64,000 nt of DNA from Cercis canadensis (taxonomy: Eukaryota > Streptophyta > Magnoliopsida > Fabales > Fabaceae): contig QAOA01001120.1 of the NCBI GenBank assembly GCA_003255065.1, positions 28,755 to 92,754 on the forward strand, read 5' to 3'. The position numbers and the translations under genes are program-made. Each line of letters opens with the position of its first letter. Positions within the stretch are counted from its first letter, which is position 1. The notes below the pieces were generated by a model. That model did no database searches and was not told where the DNA came from. It was given only the letters and a program-made list of their open reading frames with translations. Positions 20,660 through 33,107 of the stretch are shown here, in pieces.

Positions 20660-20963
20660 CTAGTTTATTGCCCCGCGCGATGCGCGGCGGAGCGGGGGGG
20701 CAACACAAAATGTAGCTCGTGAACACTTTTTACTTACACGATTTTTTATAATATGATAATGTGATATCACATCGGTGAAATAATATCTAGTACTTGATTT
20801 GAACTACTATTGACATAATTCTCTGCTAAGGGATCACCACTTCCCTGTGTACCTAAAATTATATTACAGGATCAGTAAATAAATATATAAGTATACATTT
20901 ATTCTGTAGAAGTATCTTTAGAATTTGCAGGATTTAAGATTTATAACATACATCTTCAGTTGA
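20660..20963 (-). mobile_element. Short non-autonomous Helitron
   Basis: Read on the minus strand it begins TC (20963-20962) after A and ends CTAG (20663-20660) before T. A GC-rich hairpin (CCGCGCATCGCGCGG, 20687-20673) lies nine bases before the CTAG. These are the Helitron hallmarks: A|T insertion, 5' TC, 3' CTRR, subterminal hairpin and no target duplication. Block A and the right-end locus have the empty site (CCATAT then ATAAGG). Confidence 0.85.
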
Positions 20964-20974
20964 TCTTACAAGGC

Positions 20975-22259
20975 ATTGGATAAGCACGTTATTTCGCTAT
21001 ATAACAACCGAGCGTTTCTACCAAAAAAAAAACCAACCAAGCGTTTGGGGTACAATATGGTTACTTTACCAAAGCGTTTAAGAAAAAATAGAGAAGAACT
21101 AGTCACCCCAACGCTGTGAATTAAGTCCCCAGTCCATAGCTCTCGTTCCCTCTGAGACTTGGGTGCTACCGGCAATCCTTATCGCCGGCAGTTCCAGATT
21201 CTCCGACGATCCTCAACTACTCCGTCGTTCTCAGGTACGTTTTCCGGCGACGCTTTTTTTTGTTTTGTTTTGTTTTGTTTTCAGTTCATCTTCATTCATT
21301 ATTGTCAAACGGGGAGAACCAAATCCGGTGGGGGCTGCCGGCACTGCGCACTTTCCGGAAAATCCTCCACTGTGTACTGGTCCCTGTCCTTCTCGGATTG
21401 CTGGGCCTTTTTGTTTATATGCATTATCTCGTGCTTTGTTCCCATTTTGGTCTTTGTGACTTACTGATTTATCATTGAATAATCATCGAACAATTACTAG
21501 TTATCTGTATAAGTTTGTATATTTCTTGAAATGTGTAATGGAAAAGGAAAAGCTTCTATCTTTGTTCTCTATGCTTCAATCTTAGAAGCAGGCGCATCTC
21601 TTCCTCTTGGTGGGTGAGTGAGAGAGGGAAAGAAGAATGAATAAAGGTGGAGCTGGAGCAGGAGGGTAATAGGAAGTGGAATTGGTGGTAGTTCTGGAAG
21701 TGGGCCCACTGCAGCGGCTGCCGCTGAAGCAAAATACTGTCGCAGAGAGTAGAAGGTGACTTGCCAACATTGTTGACAATTTCGGCCACCTTGTCAATGT
21801 TGCTAGGGTATGTTCAATTACATACTGAATTTTTGTAGCTTGTGAGTATATCAAAGTCACCTTTGGATCGTATTCTTATGATTATACTCTGCTCTTGGTA
21901 GCTATCTTTCTTATATTGCTCAGATTGGCGTTTTGGCTGCATGTTCACGTGGAAGCACCAAAACAAATGTAAATGAACATCAATTAGCTAATGACATTCA
22001 CTCAATCTGAAACTTATTTTCATGTCAAAGAGAATGTTTCTTTCTTTTTCAATCCAATGGATGAATTTTTTAAATTTTGAGTCCTATTTAGACATCACAA
22101 TATGGTCTAGGGCTGGACAGTTTTAGATTTGAACGTCATAATTTGGAGCCTACACATGTAGTTGTGTCATTTGCAAAATGAAATCATATATATCTTGAAG
22201 AAATGTAGGATAACTTCGACCTTTCAACTGCATGTATTTTGACATATAGGACTTACAAT
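20975..22259 (+). pseudogene. MED22 5' fragment, copy B
   Basis: It has the same structure and the same coding breaks as copy A. The 5' UTR exon ends before GTACGT near 21234. The coding exon is 21637-21807 and is frameshifted. The hAT-like element again cuts the following intron. A short extra stretch (TACCAAAAAAAAAACCAACC near 21017) repeats the promoter sequence AGCGTTT. The shared lesions show the copy was already broken before A and B separated. Confidence 0.92.
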
Positions 22260-24523
22260 TAGGGGTGTAAGCCAAATCGACTAAACCGATTGAATTGAAC
22301 CGAATTGGAGGGAACCAAACCAAATCGAGAGGGTCGGTCCGGTTTTTGGTTTATGTAGTTAAAAAACCGAGGGGGCCGGTTTGATTCTCGATTTTTATGA
22401 AGGAAAACCGAGTTTGAATCGAACCAAACCGAGATGCGCAATACGACGCTGTTTTGCTTAACTCTCTTCTCTTCTTCTCTCGGTCGTTAACTCTCCCAAG
22501 TCCCAAAATCAGAAAATCCCTAACTCCCTCTCACTCTCCCGGAGTTCCTTCACTCTCGGTCTTGGTGGCTACTGGCTCATCTTCCTTCTCCATCGCTGGT
22601 GAGTTATGCTTCTCCCTATCTGTTTCTGTTGTATTTCTGTTTCTACTTTCTGCTTCTGTTTCTACGTTATGCTTCTGTTTGCTTGAGTTTGATAATGAAA
22701 CTTGAGGATTCTTTCAAGGGAATGCGTGGCTTGGTTCATAGTCAGTAAGTTTGTAACTTGATGGGTAATGGCGGAGGGTGGTTCAATCTCAAAGATCTAG
22801 GTCCCTGTTGATTAAATAGTTAGCAGGCTGAAGAGGGAGCAATGTTATAGGATTGTTAACTAGGGTGGTTCAGATGTTTACTATTTTGTTGCTCATAGGG
22901 ATGTGGTCCTGATTGTAGTTTGCCAAAAAAGCTGTTGGGTCTTTCTGTGACCTTAGCGAATGGTAAAATTTTGTTTAGTTGTTTGTCAACAACTCTATTT
23001 TATAGTTTCTGTTCTAATTTAATGTAAGGGGTTGTCATTTTCCTATTTCAAACTTAGTGTATATTCTAGTCAATCTTCATTTGAATTCTTATTGTTTTCC
23101 CTGTGAAATGATTTTCGTTCTATTGGATCCTATGAATTTCTCTTCTCTTTGGTTTGGGTATTTAAATAAAAGTTGTTTTGAGCTTCTTTTTGTCTGGTTA
23201 ATGTAGGAAAAAGAAACAGAAGTACAGTATTGCACAGGCAAGCTTTGTGTGCATTTTTTTGACTTGTAACTTGTAAGCATTAAATTAAGAGTTGTGGTAT
23301 GCTTCTCATTTTCAAAGGCAAGTAAGAAGTGATAAATATAATTCCTTTCAAGAAATCTTGTCAAATATTGGCATTTCTCCTTGAAATTTGACAAACTAAT
23401 ACATCTACAGGTTTCTTATTTTCCTATTTCAGTCCTAGAGTTTAGTTACAAGGAAAAGAATAGCTTGGCTTTATTTTGTTAGGTAAATAAAAAGACTATG
23501 GCTGTGTTGTAAAGTAGCCTTTTCTTTGTCTTTCTGATGCAGGATCTTTGTACTTCAGCACTCTCTAAATGAGCATGTGTGCTGTTATTAACTCTTATGT
23601 CTAGGATTTGATGGAAATAAGGAAAAACATATAGGATGAGGGTTTAGCGTTTGTGAAGTTGGGGTAATTTATTTGACTGAGTAAATGGATCTGAATAGTG
23701 TTGGACCTCAGGAAAAAAAAAATCAGATTAGACAAGAGGAGAAAGAAAGATGACCTAGGCTTTCATAGCTAGGCTTCTAACCAGCATCACTCCTAAGGAA
23801 GGCATCACATGTCTCATGGCTAGGGGTTGTTCAGAGTTTTGAGAAGATTATGATTCCCTTTGTTCAAGAATGGCAGAAAAAGGAGAGATCATTTGGGTAG
23901 CTGGGGGCTTTGTTGCAGGCCTAAAAGAGAGAGGTCTGTCTGAGAATTCATACACACATAACTGCCTGGCTGCTTGAAATTTATGGCATTAATGTCTTCA
24001 CTACTGTTTCTCGAACACTTGCATCAAGCAGTTCTGGTTCTCAAGATTAATTGGAGTCAAATACAAATCTCCTGAATTTCTGTGTGATTATATTTATTTC
24101 AAAATCAATATATATTTCATATTGATAAATATGATATTATTAAGCATGTTGGGGTTGAATCAATTGTAGGTTGTGCTGGTGATGTTCTGGATGAGGATCC
24201 AGTGGGCAGGTTGAAGGTTTTTGTTTATGAACTTCCAAGCAAATATAATAAGAAAATTCTGAAAAACTGGAAAAAAACCCATATATATGACTTGTGCTAG
24301 GTTAGCTTCAGTTTCTGGCTTTCTTGTTCAAAACTGGAAAAATGACTTATGCAGCTTTTATGGCAAAACTGACCAAACCGACTGAACCGGACCAAACCAG
24401 ACCGGTTCGGTTCGGTTTTACTCTCAAAATTTTGAAAAACCACACCGAACCGAACCAAGGTGATCTGGTCAGTTCGATGTCAGTTTGGGGTGTAAACTGG
24501 ACCGATTTGGACCTATACCCCTA
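22260..24523 (+). mobile_element. hAT-like non-autonomous element, copy B
   Basis: The 2264-bp element lies at the same insertion site as copy A, with an exact 8-bp target duplication CTTACAAT at 22252-22259 and 24524-24531. It is 174 bp shorter than copy A, mainly because 22997 to about 23192 carries a different segment from 10999 to about 11370. Confidence 0.88.
24170..24265 (+). pseudogene. IRX10-like GT47 exon fragment, copy B
   Basis: It is the same captured stretch as at 12355-12450 and still reads DPVGRLKVFVYELPSKYNKK. CTGCAA of copy A is CTGAAA here. It is too short to be functional. Confidence 0.8.
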
Positions 24524-24686
24524 CTTACAATTGATTGGCAACATGGTTACATCATATACCATCAATTTTGGTAAAAGATTGACTTGTAACGCCTTGGAGT
24601 TTGACCCTAAAAACATGCACTAATTTTTATTCGATCTGAATCATATCATCTGCTTGACGCCGCTTGCAAACCACTTGAAAAACCTT

Positions 24687-25115
24687 CTATCTTGTAATTG
24701 CAGCTTCCGAGTCTATGATCTGAACATTTGCAGTTTCCTGCTGATTGAAGAGTGGAGAGACATATTGATAGCAGCAGCACGATGCCTGTACCAGTAGAAT
24801 TGAGGATACATTGATGATGAACCACTGGAGTGGATTGATGAGGATCAACAACAAAAGTAATTCATTGGCAAGTATCCCTGAGACATGGCATATCACCCTC
24901 AAAATAGGAGACCGCGTATTGTTTTGTGGTCGGAGTTTTAATTCAGTCATTGCAATGGCATAGGTGAATATTGATATGAAGAACAACAACATGATTGTGG
25001 TATGTTCGTGGAATGGATCGATGTTCAAGGCTCGATACTTGACTCCAACTAGAGCCACTTGCAACATGCTGAGATATCCATAACTGGTGTCATAGTCAAA
25101 GCCATTGTCATCCAT
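24687..25115 (-). CDS. Small four-TM membrane protein of unrecognised family, copy B
   Basis: The 142-codon frame from ATG at 25115 differs from copy A at a few residues (for example NIDPFHEH for NTDPFHEH, IMLLFFIS for IMFFFFIS, SCCCYQYV for SCYCYQSV). It has the same 51-bp in-frame deletion before QETANV. The frame is fully open. The upstream sequence matches copy A to about 25236, then changes to unrelated DNA, so the first exon and promoter of copy A are not present in the same form. Function is unknown. Confidence 0.58.
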   Translation of the reverse strand: MDDNGFDYDTSYGYLSMLQVALVGVKYRALNIDPFHEHTTIMLLFFISIFTYAIAMTELKLRPQNNTRSPILRVICHVSGILANELLLLLILINPLQWFIINVSSILLVQASCCCYQYVSPLFNQQETANVQIIDSEAAITR

Positions 25116-25236
25116 GGTATCAAGTGTAGGACCGGGTTTCTGTGAACTGTGAACATGTGAGAGAATTTATAAAACATGAAAATATAGCACATAAGACGAT
25201 TTCTTTTTGTGGTCTAGAAATAATAGCAACCAGCGA

Positions 25237-26169
25237 AGAAGAATTTTGAAGGTATGTGACCCTAGATCAAATTCTCAAACGTCCATCGTAAAGATACCAT
25301 AAAAGATGAGAGAAAAAGAGAAAGATAAGAAAGAAAGGAAAAAACAAAACAAAGTAATACTGTAATAGAGAGAAAAGAGACCAATAAGCTAAAAAGATCA
25401 ATAAATGTGTACCTCGAGCAGATCCTGGAATTACTTAGGAGGTTGTGAGGGATATTTATAGTGGCTGCACACTGATCTGGTGCGAGCGACATTAAAATAA
25501 AAAGTATAATATTTGCTGGTCCTTGCAGGTTGTTTGTTGACTTTGCAATGTTTCTCTTCGTGTGGCATGGGATATTGCATAATTTGTATCCATCTTAACT
25601 TAGTCTTCAAAACTCGAATCTATCCTTTTCACTTGTCCAGGTTAATACGATGTCACACGACCTTCGAGATCTCCCCAACCTCCAACTCAAACATCGTTAA
25701 GTTTTGTAATTGATTTTATCTCCTTTTCTTGTTTGATTCTCATTATATTAAGTGAATTGTTTAATTTGACTTAGACAAAATAAATTATTGAAAATGTCAT
25801 TATAAATTCTTATATTTAGAATGAATGAATGAATGTTGTCTTTAATCAATTTAACTATTAAGAGTTTCTACATAGTCTCCATTGTCATATTAGGTGCCAT
25901 TATGCTAGATTTAAGAATATAAAATATTTTATTAGTTTAATACATAACTTAAGAGATACACTTAAAGAAAAAGTTATAGTTCAATGACACGTATTCTCAA
26001 TCATAAACTGATCTCCTCATCTCTTTTCTCAATTCAAATATCTTCAATTACAATTACAATCTCTATTTATCTATAATATAAATCCCCACGTACAAGTAAT
26101 ATTATTGTCGTGACAAGTGATAATATGCATGGGCTTAGGAAATAGGAATCCCCACGTGAGCAAGCCTAT
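25237..26169. other. Unassigned DNA
   Basis: A purine-rich stretch lies at 25290-25380, with related sequence at 29985-30085. No conserved gene is seen. Confidence 0.5.
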
Positions 26170-26732
26170 AATTTGTTAGCACTTTTGGACAATCTTCCAA
26201 TGAAAACAGAAAAATTGTGCGAAATGACTTAATGAACTGCATAAGTTTCCCCTTGCATTTTGGCATGGGATAAGTCAAAGGCTCATTATATATATATTTT
26301 TTTTATTTTAACGTTGCTTTCAAGGGATATAGGTTATATTAGAATCAAACTCATCAGATTTCGAAAACTGGAAAGTGGTATTCTTCTACCACAAATTCAC
26401 ACCAAAGAAAGAAGAAAATGCATTCTAATGTGTCACATTAATAAAAGCATAGTATGAGAAGATTATATAGTTAGGGACATTCAAAGTGAAACAAAACAAA
26501 AAAAGAAAGAATCACTCTCTAAATTATAGTTTCAATATATAGTAACTATTCTCAAAATACTTGTAAGTATTTTACATCAAGATGCTACCAAAGAAATACA
26601 GTTTAATATATCATATAAATTAGAAAAATTGTATACTAAGATATGGGCTGTAACTGGGCCTAATAGGATGGGCTCTAATCAGGCTTAAATAAAATTGTAT
26701 ACTAAGATTATTAATTTTTTTTGGGCCTTTTC
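26170..26732 (+). repeat. Partial PIN-upstream block, third copy
   Basis: It matches 14240-14600 and 50040-50345 (for example CTGGAAAGTGGTATTCTTCT near 26365). It breaks at about 26730, within a poly-T stretch, and joins a MED22 intron fragment. Confidence 0.82.
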
Positions 26733-27365
26733 AATCCTCCACTGTCCACTGTATACTGGTCCCTGTCCTTCTCGGATTGCTGGGCCTTTTTGTTTAAATG
26801 CATTATCTCGTGCTTTGTTCCGATTTTGGTCTCTGTGACTTACTGATTTATCATTGAATAATCATCGAACAATTACTAGTTATCTGTATAAGTTTGTATA
26901 TTTCTTGGAATGTGTAATGGAAAAGGAAAAGCTTCTATCTTTGTTCTCTATGTAGAAGCAGGCGCATCTCTTCCTCTTGGTGGGTGAGTGAGAGAGTGAA
27001 AGAAGAATGAATAAAGGTGGAGCTGGAGCAGGAGGGCTAATAGGAAATGGAATTGGTGGTAGTTCTGGAAGTGGGCCCACTGCAGAGGCTGCCGCTGAAG
27101 CAAAAGACTGTCACAGAGAGTAGAAGGTGACTTGCCAACATTGTTGACAATTTCAGCCACCTAGTCAATGTTGCTAGGGTATGTTCAATTACATACTGAA
27201 TTTTTGTAGCTTGTGAGTATATCAAAGTCACCTTTGGATCGTATTCTTATGGTTATACTCTGCTCTTGGTAGCTATCTTTCTTATATTGCTCAGATTGGC
27301 GTTTTAGCTGCATGTTCACATGGAAGCACCAAAACAAATGTAAATGATGACATCAATTAGCTAAC
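26733..27365 (+). pseudogene. MED22 fragment without promoter or 5' UTR exon start
   Basis: It starts inside MED22 intron 1 (CAATCCTCCACTGT; CCACTGT is doubled at the joint). It contains the coding exon 27007-27178 and part of the next intron. It keeps GGGCTAATAGG, unlike copies A and B, but shares their shortened alanine/glutamine segment and the loss of one base in GTGACTTGCC. It is therefore frameshifted. The first part is fused to PIN-upstream DNA. Confidence 0.9.
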
Positions 27366-28113
27366 TTTACTCTTATCATAATTCTATTGTAATATATTTT
27401 TGGCTGAAATCCCATTATACACTTCAAATTAAAAAAGATCAAATTCCTATTTTACAATTCACATCATATTGATAGAGTTGAATGTGGGACTAAATTTTTT
27501 TGGAAATACATTAGTTCCACCATATTTTTAAAGTAGTATTTAAATGTATATAAGGTTTTGAGATGAATCTCACACCCGTGTGAGTGTTAATTCTCACCAT
27601 GCACTGGCAAAAGTTTTTTAATGTTGCTCAACAAAAGAATTTGTCAACTTAATAATGTTTTGAGTGTGATTTTCTTATAATAAGAATGCTTTGAATCTTC
27701 TTATCACATAAAATACTTTATGAAACATATGAGGACAAAATTCATCGTTACATACAATGAAGATAAGCTTGAAATAAGGTAATATATTCTTTTATAATTT
27801 AGTATTTTTCTATGATACGTTATAGGCAATCTATTTTATTTCTTCTCTGATACAATAGATTTTTCTTTTCCTTTTTTTTTTATTTGATTAATAATGTAGA
27901 ACATAAACAAAATCAATATGTGATTCTCACCAAGAGTAGTTATTAATTCATAGACATTATAATGATTTGCTAAAAAGAATTGAATTTGTCAAGTGGGGGT
28001 ACTGACTGCAATCTTTTTATACAAAAGTTAAGACAAAAAAGTGGTGAACACAGGAAGAGGAAGTCAGGTAGGTGGGCATAAATGAAGGAATGAATTAACA
28101 AGTTGACTTTTTG
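27366..28113. other. AT-rich DNA, nothing recognised
   Basis: No conserved frame or match to the other blocks is seen. Confidence 0.5.
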
Positions 28114-28528
28114 CTCTTTAAGGCTAGCAGCAGCTTCCTCTCCAATTCTCTATGTTTTTAGTTGTCTCAAATTTCCTTTCGTGCAGGTGGATTTATTCGT
28201 CTATAGGGAACCTGAAGAGACCATGCAACAAGAGGAAGACGAAGCTCCTCCTGTGCAAGATTATGCCATTGCGGACTTCAATGCCGGTGGTATTGGTGTG
28301 CTGATGGCCAGTGGCCTGCTGCAATTGATCAACCCTGGACTGATTCAGTTCCACAACCAATTCCAGCAGTTCCTGGTGTCGGCTGGACTCCAGAAGCTGG
28401 TAAGGAATTATTTGCGTAATTTTTTTTCGCATGTAGTTTGATCTTGAGTTGCAGAATTATTTTGTTATTGACAGTGGTATGCTCCAAAGAATTTTATATT
28501 TGTCCAGATTCGGTTATTTGCATTTTTG
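28114..28528 (+). pseudogene. RPSA exon 4 and 3' UTR fragment, preceded by a reversed MED22 snippet
   Basis: 28114-28149 is a reversed 36-bp piece of the MED22 coding region (CTCTTTAAGGCTAGCAGCAG onward). It joins RPSA intron 3, whose acceptor GTGCAG precedes exon 4 at 28187. The exon begins [11 protein letters not shown], then [17 protein letters not shown]. An 8-bp deletion after GGTATTGGTG shifts the frame. After the exon 4 donor region the sequence jumps into the RPSA 3' UTR, so exon 5 is missing. The same jump occurs at 35580, showing common descent. Confidence 0.9.
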
Positions 28529-28786
28529 TTAATGGTTATTGACTTTTCTACAATGTTGCATTTGATATTTTAGCTCAAAAGAGATTTCTTTGAGTTCACG
28601 TAATAAGATCATACAAAAACATAAAGAATAATAGAGTATACATAAGATATCTAAAAAAAATATAGAGAATAATATAGAATAAACATAAGATGCCTGAACA
28701 AAAGCACACACAGCATTGCAAAATTTTTATTCGATCTGAATCACATCATCTGCTTGACTCCGCTTGCAAACCACTTGGAAAACCTT

Positions 28787-29263
28787 CTATCCTTTAACTG
28801 CAGCTTCCAAGTCTATGATCTGAACATTTGCAGTTTCCTGCTCAACTTTTCTGCCAAAATTCCATATCCATCCGAAGATTATACCTAGAAGATTGAAGAG
28901 TGGAGAGACATATTGATAGCAGTAGCACGATGCCTGTACCAGTAGAATTGAGGATACATTGATGATGAACCACTTGAGTGGATTGATGAGGATCAACAAC
29001 AAAAGTAACTCATTGGCAAGTATCCCTGAGACATGGCATATCACCCTCAAAATAGGAGACCGCGAATTGTTTTGTGGTCGGAGTTTTAATTCAGTCAATG
29101 CAATGGCATAGGTGAATATTGATATGAGGAACAACAACATGATTGTGCCATGTTCGTGGAACGGATCGGTGTTCGAGGCTCGATACTTGACTCCAATTAG
29201 AGCCACTAGCAACATGCTGAGATATCCATAACTGGTGTCATAGTCAAAGTCATTGTTATACAT
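28787..29263 (-). CDS. Small four-TM membrane protein of unrecognised family, full-length copy
   Basis: The 158-residue frame from ATG at 29263 begins MYNNDFDYDTSYGYLS. This copy keeps the segment LLGIIFGWIWNFGRKVE before [17 protein letters not shown] that copies A and B have lost, so it probably shows the ancestral length. Hydrophobic segments are near residues 14-26, 42-62, 74-96 and 99-118, with a short fifth one in LLGIIFGWIW. A 5' acceptor (CTTCACAG before AAACCCGGTC) suggests an upstream non-coding exon. It lies tail-to-tail with an RPSA fragment, the same order as at the native RPSA gene. Function is unknown. Confidence 0.62.
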   Translation of the reverse strand: MYNNDFDYDTSYGYLSMLLVALIGVKYRASNTDPFHEHGTIMLLFLISIFTYAIALTELKLRPQNNSRSPILRVICHVSGILANELLLLLILINPLKWFIINVSSILLVQASCYCYQYVSPLFNLLGIIFGWIWNFGRKVEQETANVQIIDLEAAVKG

Positions 29264-29399
29264 GGTATTATCAAGTGTAGGACCGGGTTTCTGTGAAGAG
29301 AGGATAAAATATAAATTAAGTGAATCAACGAAAGGGGAAAGAAAAAGATTTGGAAATACATACATGACTAGTTTAACAAATCGAGTAGCATAACGAAAA

Positions 29400-31139
29400 T
29401 TGATAAATTACAATCAAAAAACTTTTAGCCTCTCTTTCTCTTTCGTTGCATCTCTCTCTCTTCCAGTCTCCCTTCTATTTTAAAATCTTACACTTAGCTC
29501 CCTTCTATTTTGAAAACACAGTACACATAAATTCAAACAGAAAAGAGATATGTGTGTAAAAGCAGTTAAATGTAAAGAAAGTTAAAATAGTTTACTCTTT
29601 TTCTCTCTTTAAAATTTTCAAAAATTATTAACATTCTTTAGTTTTAGCCCCCCAACCAAAAACTATTTTCAGTTAGCCCCTCAATTGAAATTGTCACCCT
29701 CCAAAAATTCTTTAGTTTAGCCCCAACCAAAAAATATTTTCAGTTAGGCCCAATTAAAATTGTCACCTTTCAAAAATTTAGTTTAGCCCCTCAAACAAGG
29801 GAGAGGAATGTTTAGTCCTCTCTTCTCTTTATATATATATATATATATATATATATCTTACAAACAAATCCTGAACAAATACATACATGACTAATTTAAA
29901 AAATTAACATGTGAGAGAATTTATAAAACATGAAAAGACGATTTCTTTTTGTGGTCTAGAAATAATAGCAATGAGCGAAAAATGAGAGAAAAAGGATTGG
30001 AAACGTCCATCGTAAAGCTACCATAAAAGATGAAAGAAAAAAAGAAAGATGAGAAAGAAAGGAAAAAATCAAAACAAAGTAATAGAGAGAAACGAGAAAA
30101 TATTTTCAGTTAGCCCCCCAATTGAAATTGTCACCCTTCGCACCTGCTCTGATACTAAGTTTCAGAAACCGAGAGATTTCACAAACCAACAGCCTGAATA
30201 AGCTAAAAGGACCACCCAGAGCAGAAACTGAAATTAAGATACGAGTTTGTGATATGATGAATACGTGGCCTCGAGAATCGATATATTTATAGGGCCGGTT
30301 AGATGTGTGTGTGTGTATGGTGTGGGCAGGGGGCGAAACCGACAGATGGAGACAACAGAATAAAAAAAACATTTTGAAAGGAGTACTGATATTATTATGC
30401 CTTGACATTAAGTTCACTGATATTATTATACTACATGAGTATGAGGTCACTCAAGGAAAAAGAGGGAGATTGTATTCTATTTGCTTCTTAATTTGTTCTT
30501 ATCATAACAACTAACAAGTATTAAGTATTAACTAAAAATAAGATTTTCAATCAACATTCTAGCAATACAAACAAGTTAATTAAAAAGAATTGGGCATAGC
30601 ACGAAACAGCATCGTTTTCCAGCAATACAGACAAGCCACCCAGGCACGAAACAACGTCGTTCGATTTAATGAAGTGACCGGTCCCCAATAGGCGTTTTGC
30701 GCACTTTTTTTTTTTTTTTTTTTGAAATGGAGTCTTTTTTCACGAAACTCTGCGTTTCGAAACAGAAATTTTAAAAAAAGAAAATGAATTTTTTGCATTT
30801 CATGCTCAAGGTACACGTTTTGACGCCATCTCCGAAACGGATACGTGCCCAGATTTCAAGTTTCGTTGCTTCTAAGGAACCAACATAAATGGTTTTGTTT
30901 ACCACTTTTGCGCAGCAAAAGACACAATAGTAGAAGATTAAGAGATCTCGAAATTTTAACTTCAAATTTTCATTCTGTTGAAAAATCTAATTTTTATTTA
31001 CATAAAGAGAAACACAAACGCTATTATATTATATCATATTAATATAATTTTGAGTTTTATTGAATCTATATTATATCATATTAATTCTATATTATATCAT
31101 ATTATTATTTAGAAGTTTTTTTTTTATAAATTTGAAAAA
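29400..31139. other. Unassigned DNA with short repeats; no gene seen
   Basis: 29640-29800 holds about three degenerate copies of a 60-70 bp unit (TTTAGCCCC, CAACCAAAAA, ATTTTCAGTTAG, CAATTGAAATTGTCACC), with another part at 30100-30135. An (AT)n run is at 29830-29857 and a (GT)n run near 30306-30317. 30130-30250 matches the upstream exon region of the membrane-protein gene. At 30600-30660 CAGCAATACAGACAAGCCAC and GCACGAAACA motifs repeat. Confidence 0.55.
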
Positions 31140-32353
31140 ATATTTATGAACATATATGATTGATCAATAATTAACAAACACAATTATTTATTGAAATTAG
31201 TCATTAACTAAACAGATACAACTAAATATATTTGATTTGCTATGCAATTAAGCTAGCTTCATGGGCTTGTGTGGCCCATATAATTAAAGTTATTCTATTA
31301 CTTATTTTACTTTTTATAAAGCCTTAAATCTTCATTGTTTTAACTAATGTGGGACTTATTTTACAACCAAAGTTACAAACTATTTAACAGGAGGCGCCGT
31401 AGTGTTAACATTTATTACTTGGGACAAATGAGATAATTAGAGAAGTTTGAGATTTAAGTATGAGTGATCATGGCCAAAAAAAAAAGAAGTTTGAGTGATT
31501 AATTTTCCAATCAAATATTACAGTTGCACTAAAATCTAATAAACCACAAATACTGAGAAACAATTCCGGTTAGAGGTATTAAATAAAATATGAGACACTA
31601 AAATCTAATAAAGTAATCACTTTTTGTTTCTCACTTCTATTGCTGTGTATATATTATAAAGTTATCCACTTCATTTAATATGGTATTGTGATTAATAATT
31701 CTCTTTTTTCTTTTCTTTTTTGTTTTATGTCATTTTAACTTTCAAGTTTATTATATCATTATGAAAAGATATTGTAAATGATAAAATTTATCATTTTAAA
31801 AATAAAACAGTAAGCACAAAATTAGGACTTATTCAGAAGTTTTTTTTTTTTTTTGAAAGAAACTTTTTGTAGTAAAAATAATTTTCCAATATAACAAAAA
31901 AATTGTTTTTAAAAATCTGAAAATAAATTCATTAAAATCCTCTTAAGTCAACTAGTAACATTTTTTTAAATGATCAACCAATTATATTATGTTACTTATT
32001 GGTCGTTTTAACTTAGTTTTAATGTTTTTATGCTAAACCCATAAAATAATTCATATGTTTCTTTTCTTTTGGACTAATTAAAACTAAAGTTTATTCAGTG
32101 AAAAACTAATTTTTTTGGATAAACTGTCCACAATTAAATAATAATCAAGTTGTGGTTTCTATTCCTCATCAATAACGATAATTCATTTATGTTTAAGAAG
32201 GGAAAAATTCATCTCAAAATAAGAAAAAAAAGAACAAAGATGGAAGAAATTTAGATTTTTATGTTATAGTGTAACCTAATACCAATTAAAAATCTTTCTA
32301 AGGTGTTTTTAATTTACCATATTATAAGGCATTGGATAAGCACATTATTTCGC
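31140..32353 (+). repeat. MED22-upstream repeat block, copy 2
   Basis: It matches 6900-8990 (without the MITE and the tandem duplication) and 61640-62820. It ends at TTATTTCGC, where a Mutator-like element is inserted. Confidence 0.88.
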
Positions 32354-33107
32354 GGCTCTTTGACTAGATTAGGGTAGTTGGAAAACTTAAATACCAAAAT
32401 AATGTAATTTGAAAGTAATTTACTAAAATAATGTAGTTTTTGAAAAATTAATTTTTTTTTCTGGATTGAGGGCCCCACTAGACACGTTGGGGCTCCGCGA
32501 CGAGTCCTCAAAGGACACTCCACCAGCCCCACTGCGTGTCCCAACGTGTGCAATCCTCCATCAACTTCGAATAACAACACCTTTGTTCATGGAAGCAGCT
32601 TTGCCTTGTTAGCATTGTTGGTAGGAGCAGAACTCTTCCTTGCTTAATTAAACTCAGAGTCAGAGGCTCATTGTTTAAATTCATGTAGATTGAGACATAT
32701 GTATTTGTGTAGCCCTTCCCCCTTCTGCTTCTTTACCTTTTTCTAATTTTTTGGGTTTAGATTTCGTGGATTAGTGATTTGTTTGGGAGGATGTGAATGC
32801 TTTGGAGATATCAGATACATCATTGTAGCATTTTGTAGCTGAATAAGAGACATTTCGTGATTTATGCTTTTCTATAATAATGGATCTTTAATTCACAAAT
32901 CAGCGCTTCTTCTCACATTTTAATTAAACTTATATGTGGGGACGCGCTGTGGAGTTGGTGGAGTGTCAATTCGAGGACGCGCCACAGGCCCTGCAATTCA
33001 GAATTTTTTTATTTTTTTTATTTTTTAAAATTTACATTATTTTAATAAATTACTTTCAAACTCCATTGTTTTGTTATTTAAGTTTTCTAACTACTGGTCA
33101 AAGAACC
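32354..33107. mobile_element. Mutator-like (MULE) non-autonomous element, 754 bp
   Basis: It is flanked by the 9-bp target duplication TTATTTCGC (32345-32353 and 33108-33116). Terminal inverted repeats are about 85 bp: GGCTCTTTGACTAG at the left and, reversed, GGTTCTTTGACCAG at the right. Both continue with GAAAACTTAAATA and TTTGAAAGTAATTTA. The other MED22 copies have one TTATTTCGC. No transposase is seen. The element separates the MED22 promoter from upstream DNA in this copy. Confidence 0.88.

Larger units (their letters stand above)
20570..25236 (+). repeat. Segmental duplication block B
   Basis: It is the near-identical partner of block A (8916-13425), with the same gene-fragment order and the same hAT-like insertion site. 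Private changes are a 304-bp Helitron near its left end, a small insertion near 21016, and a different internal segment in its hAT-like element. Confidence 0.95.
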
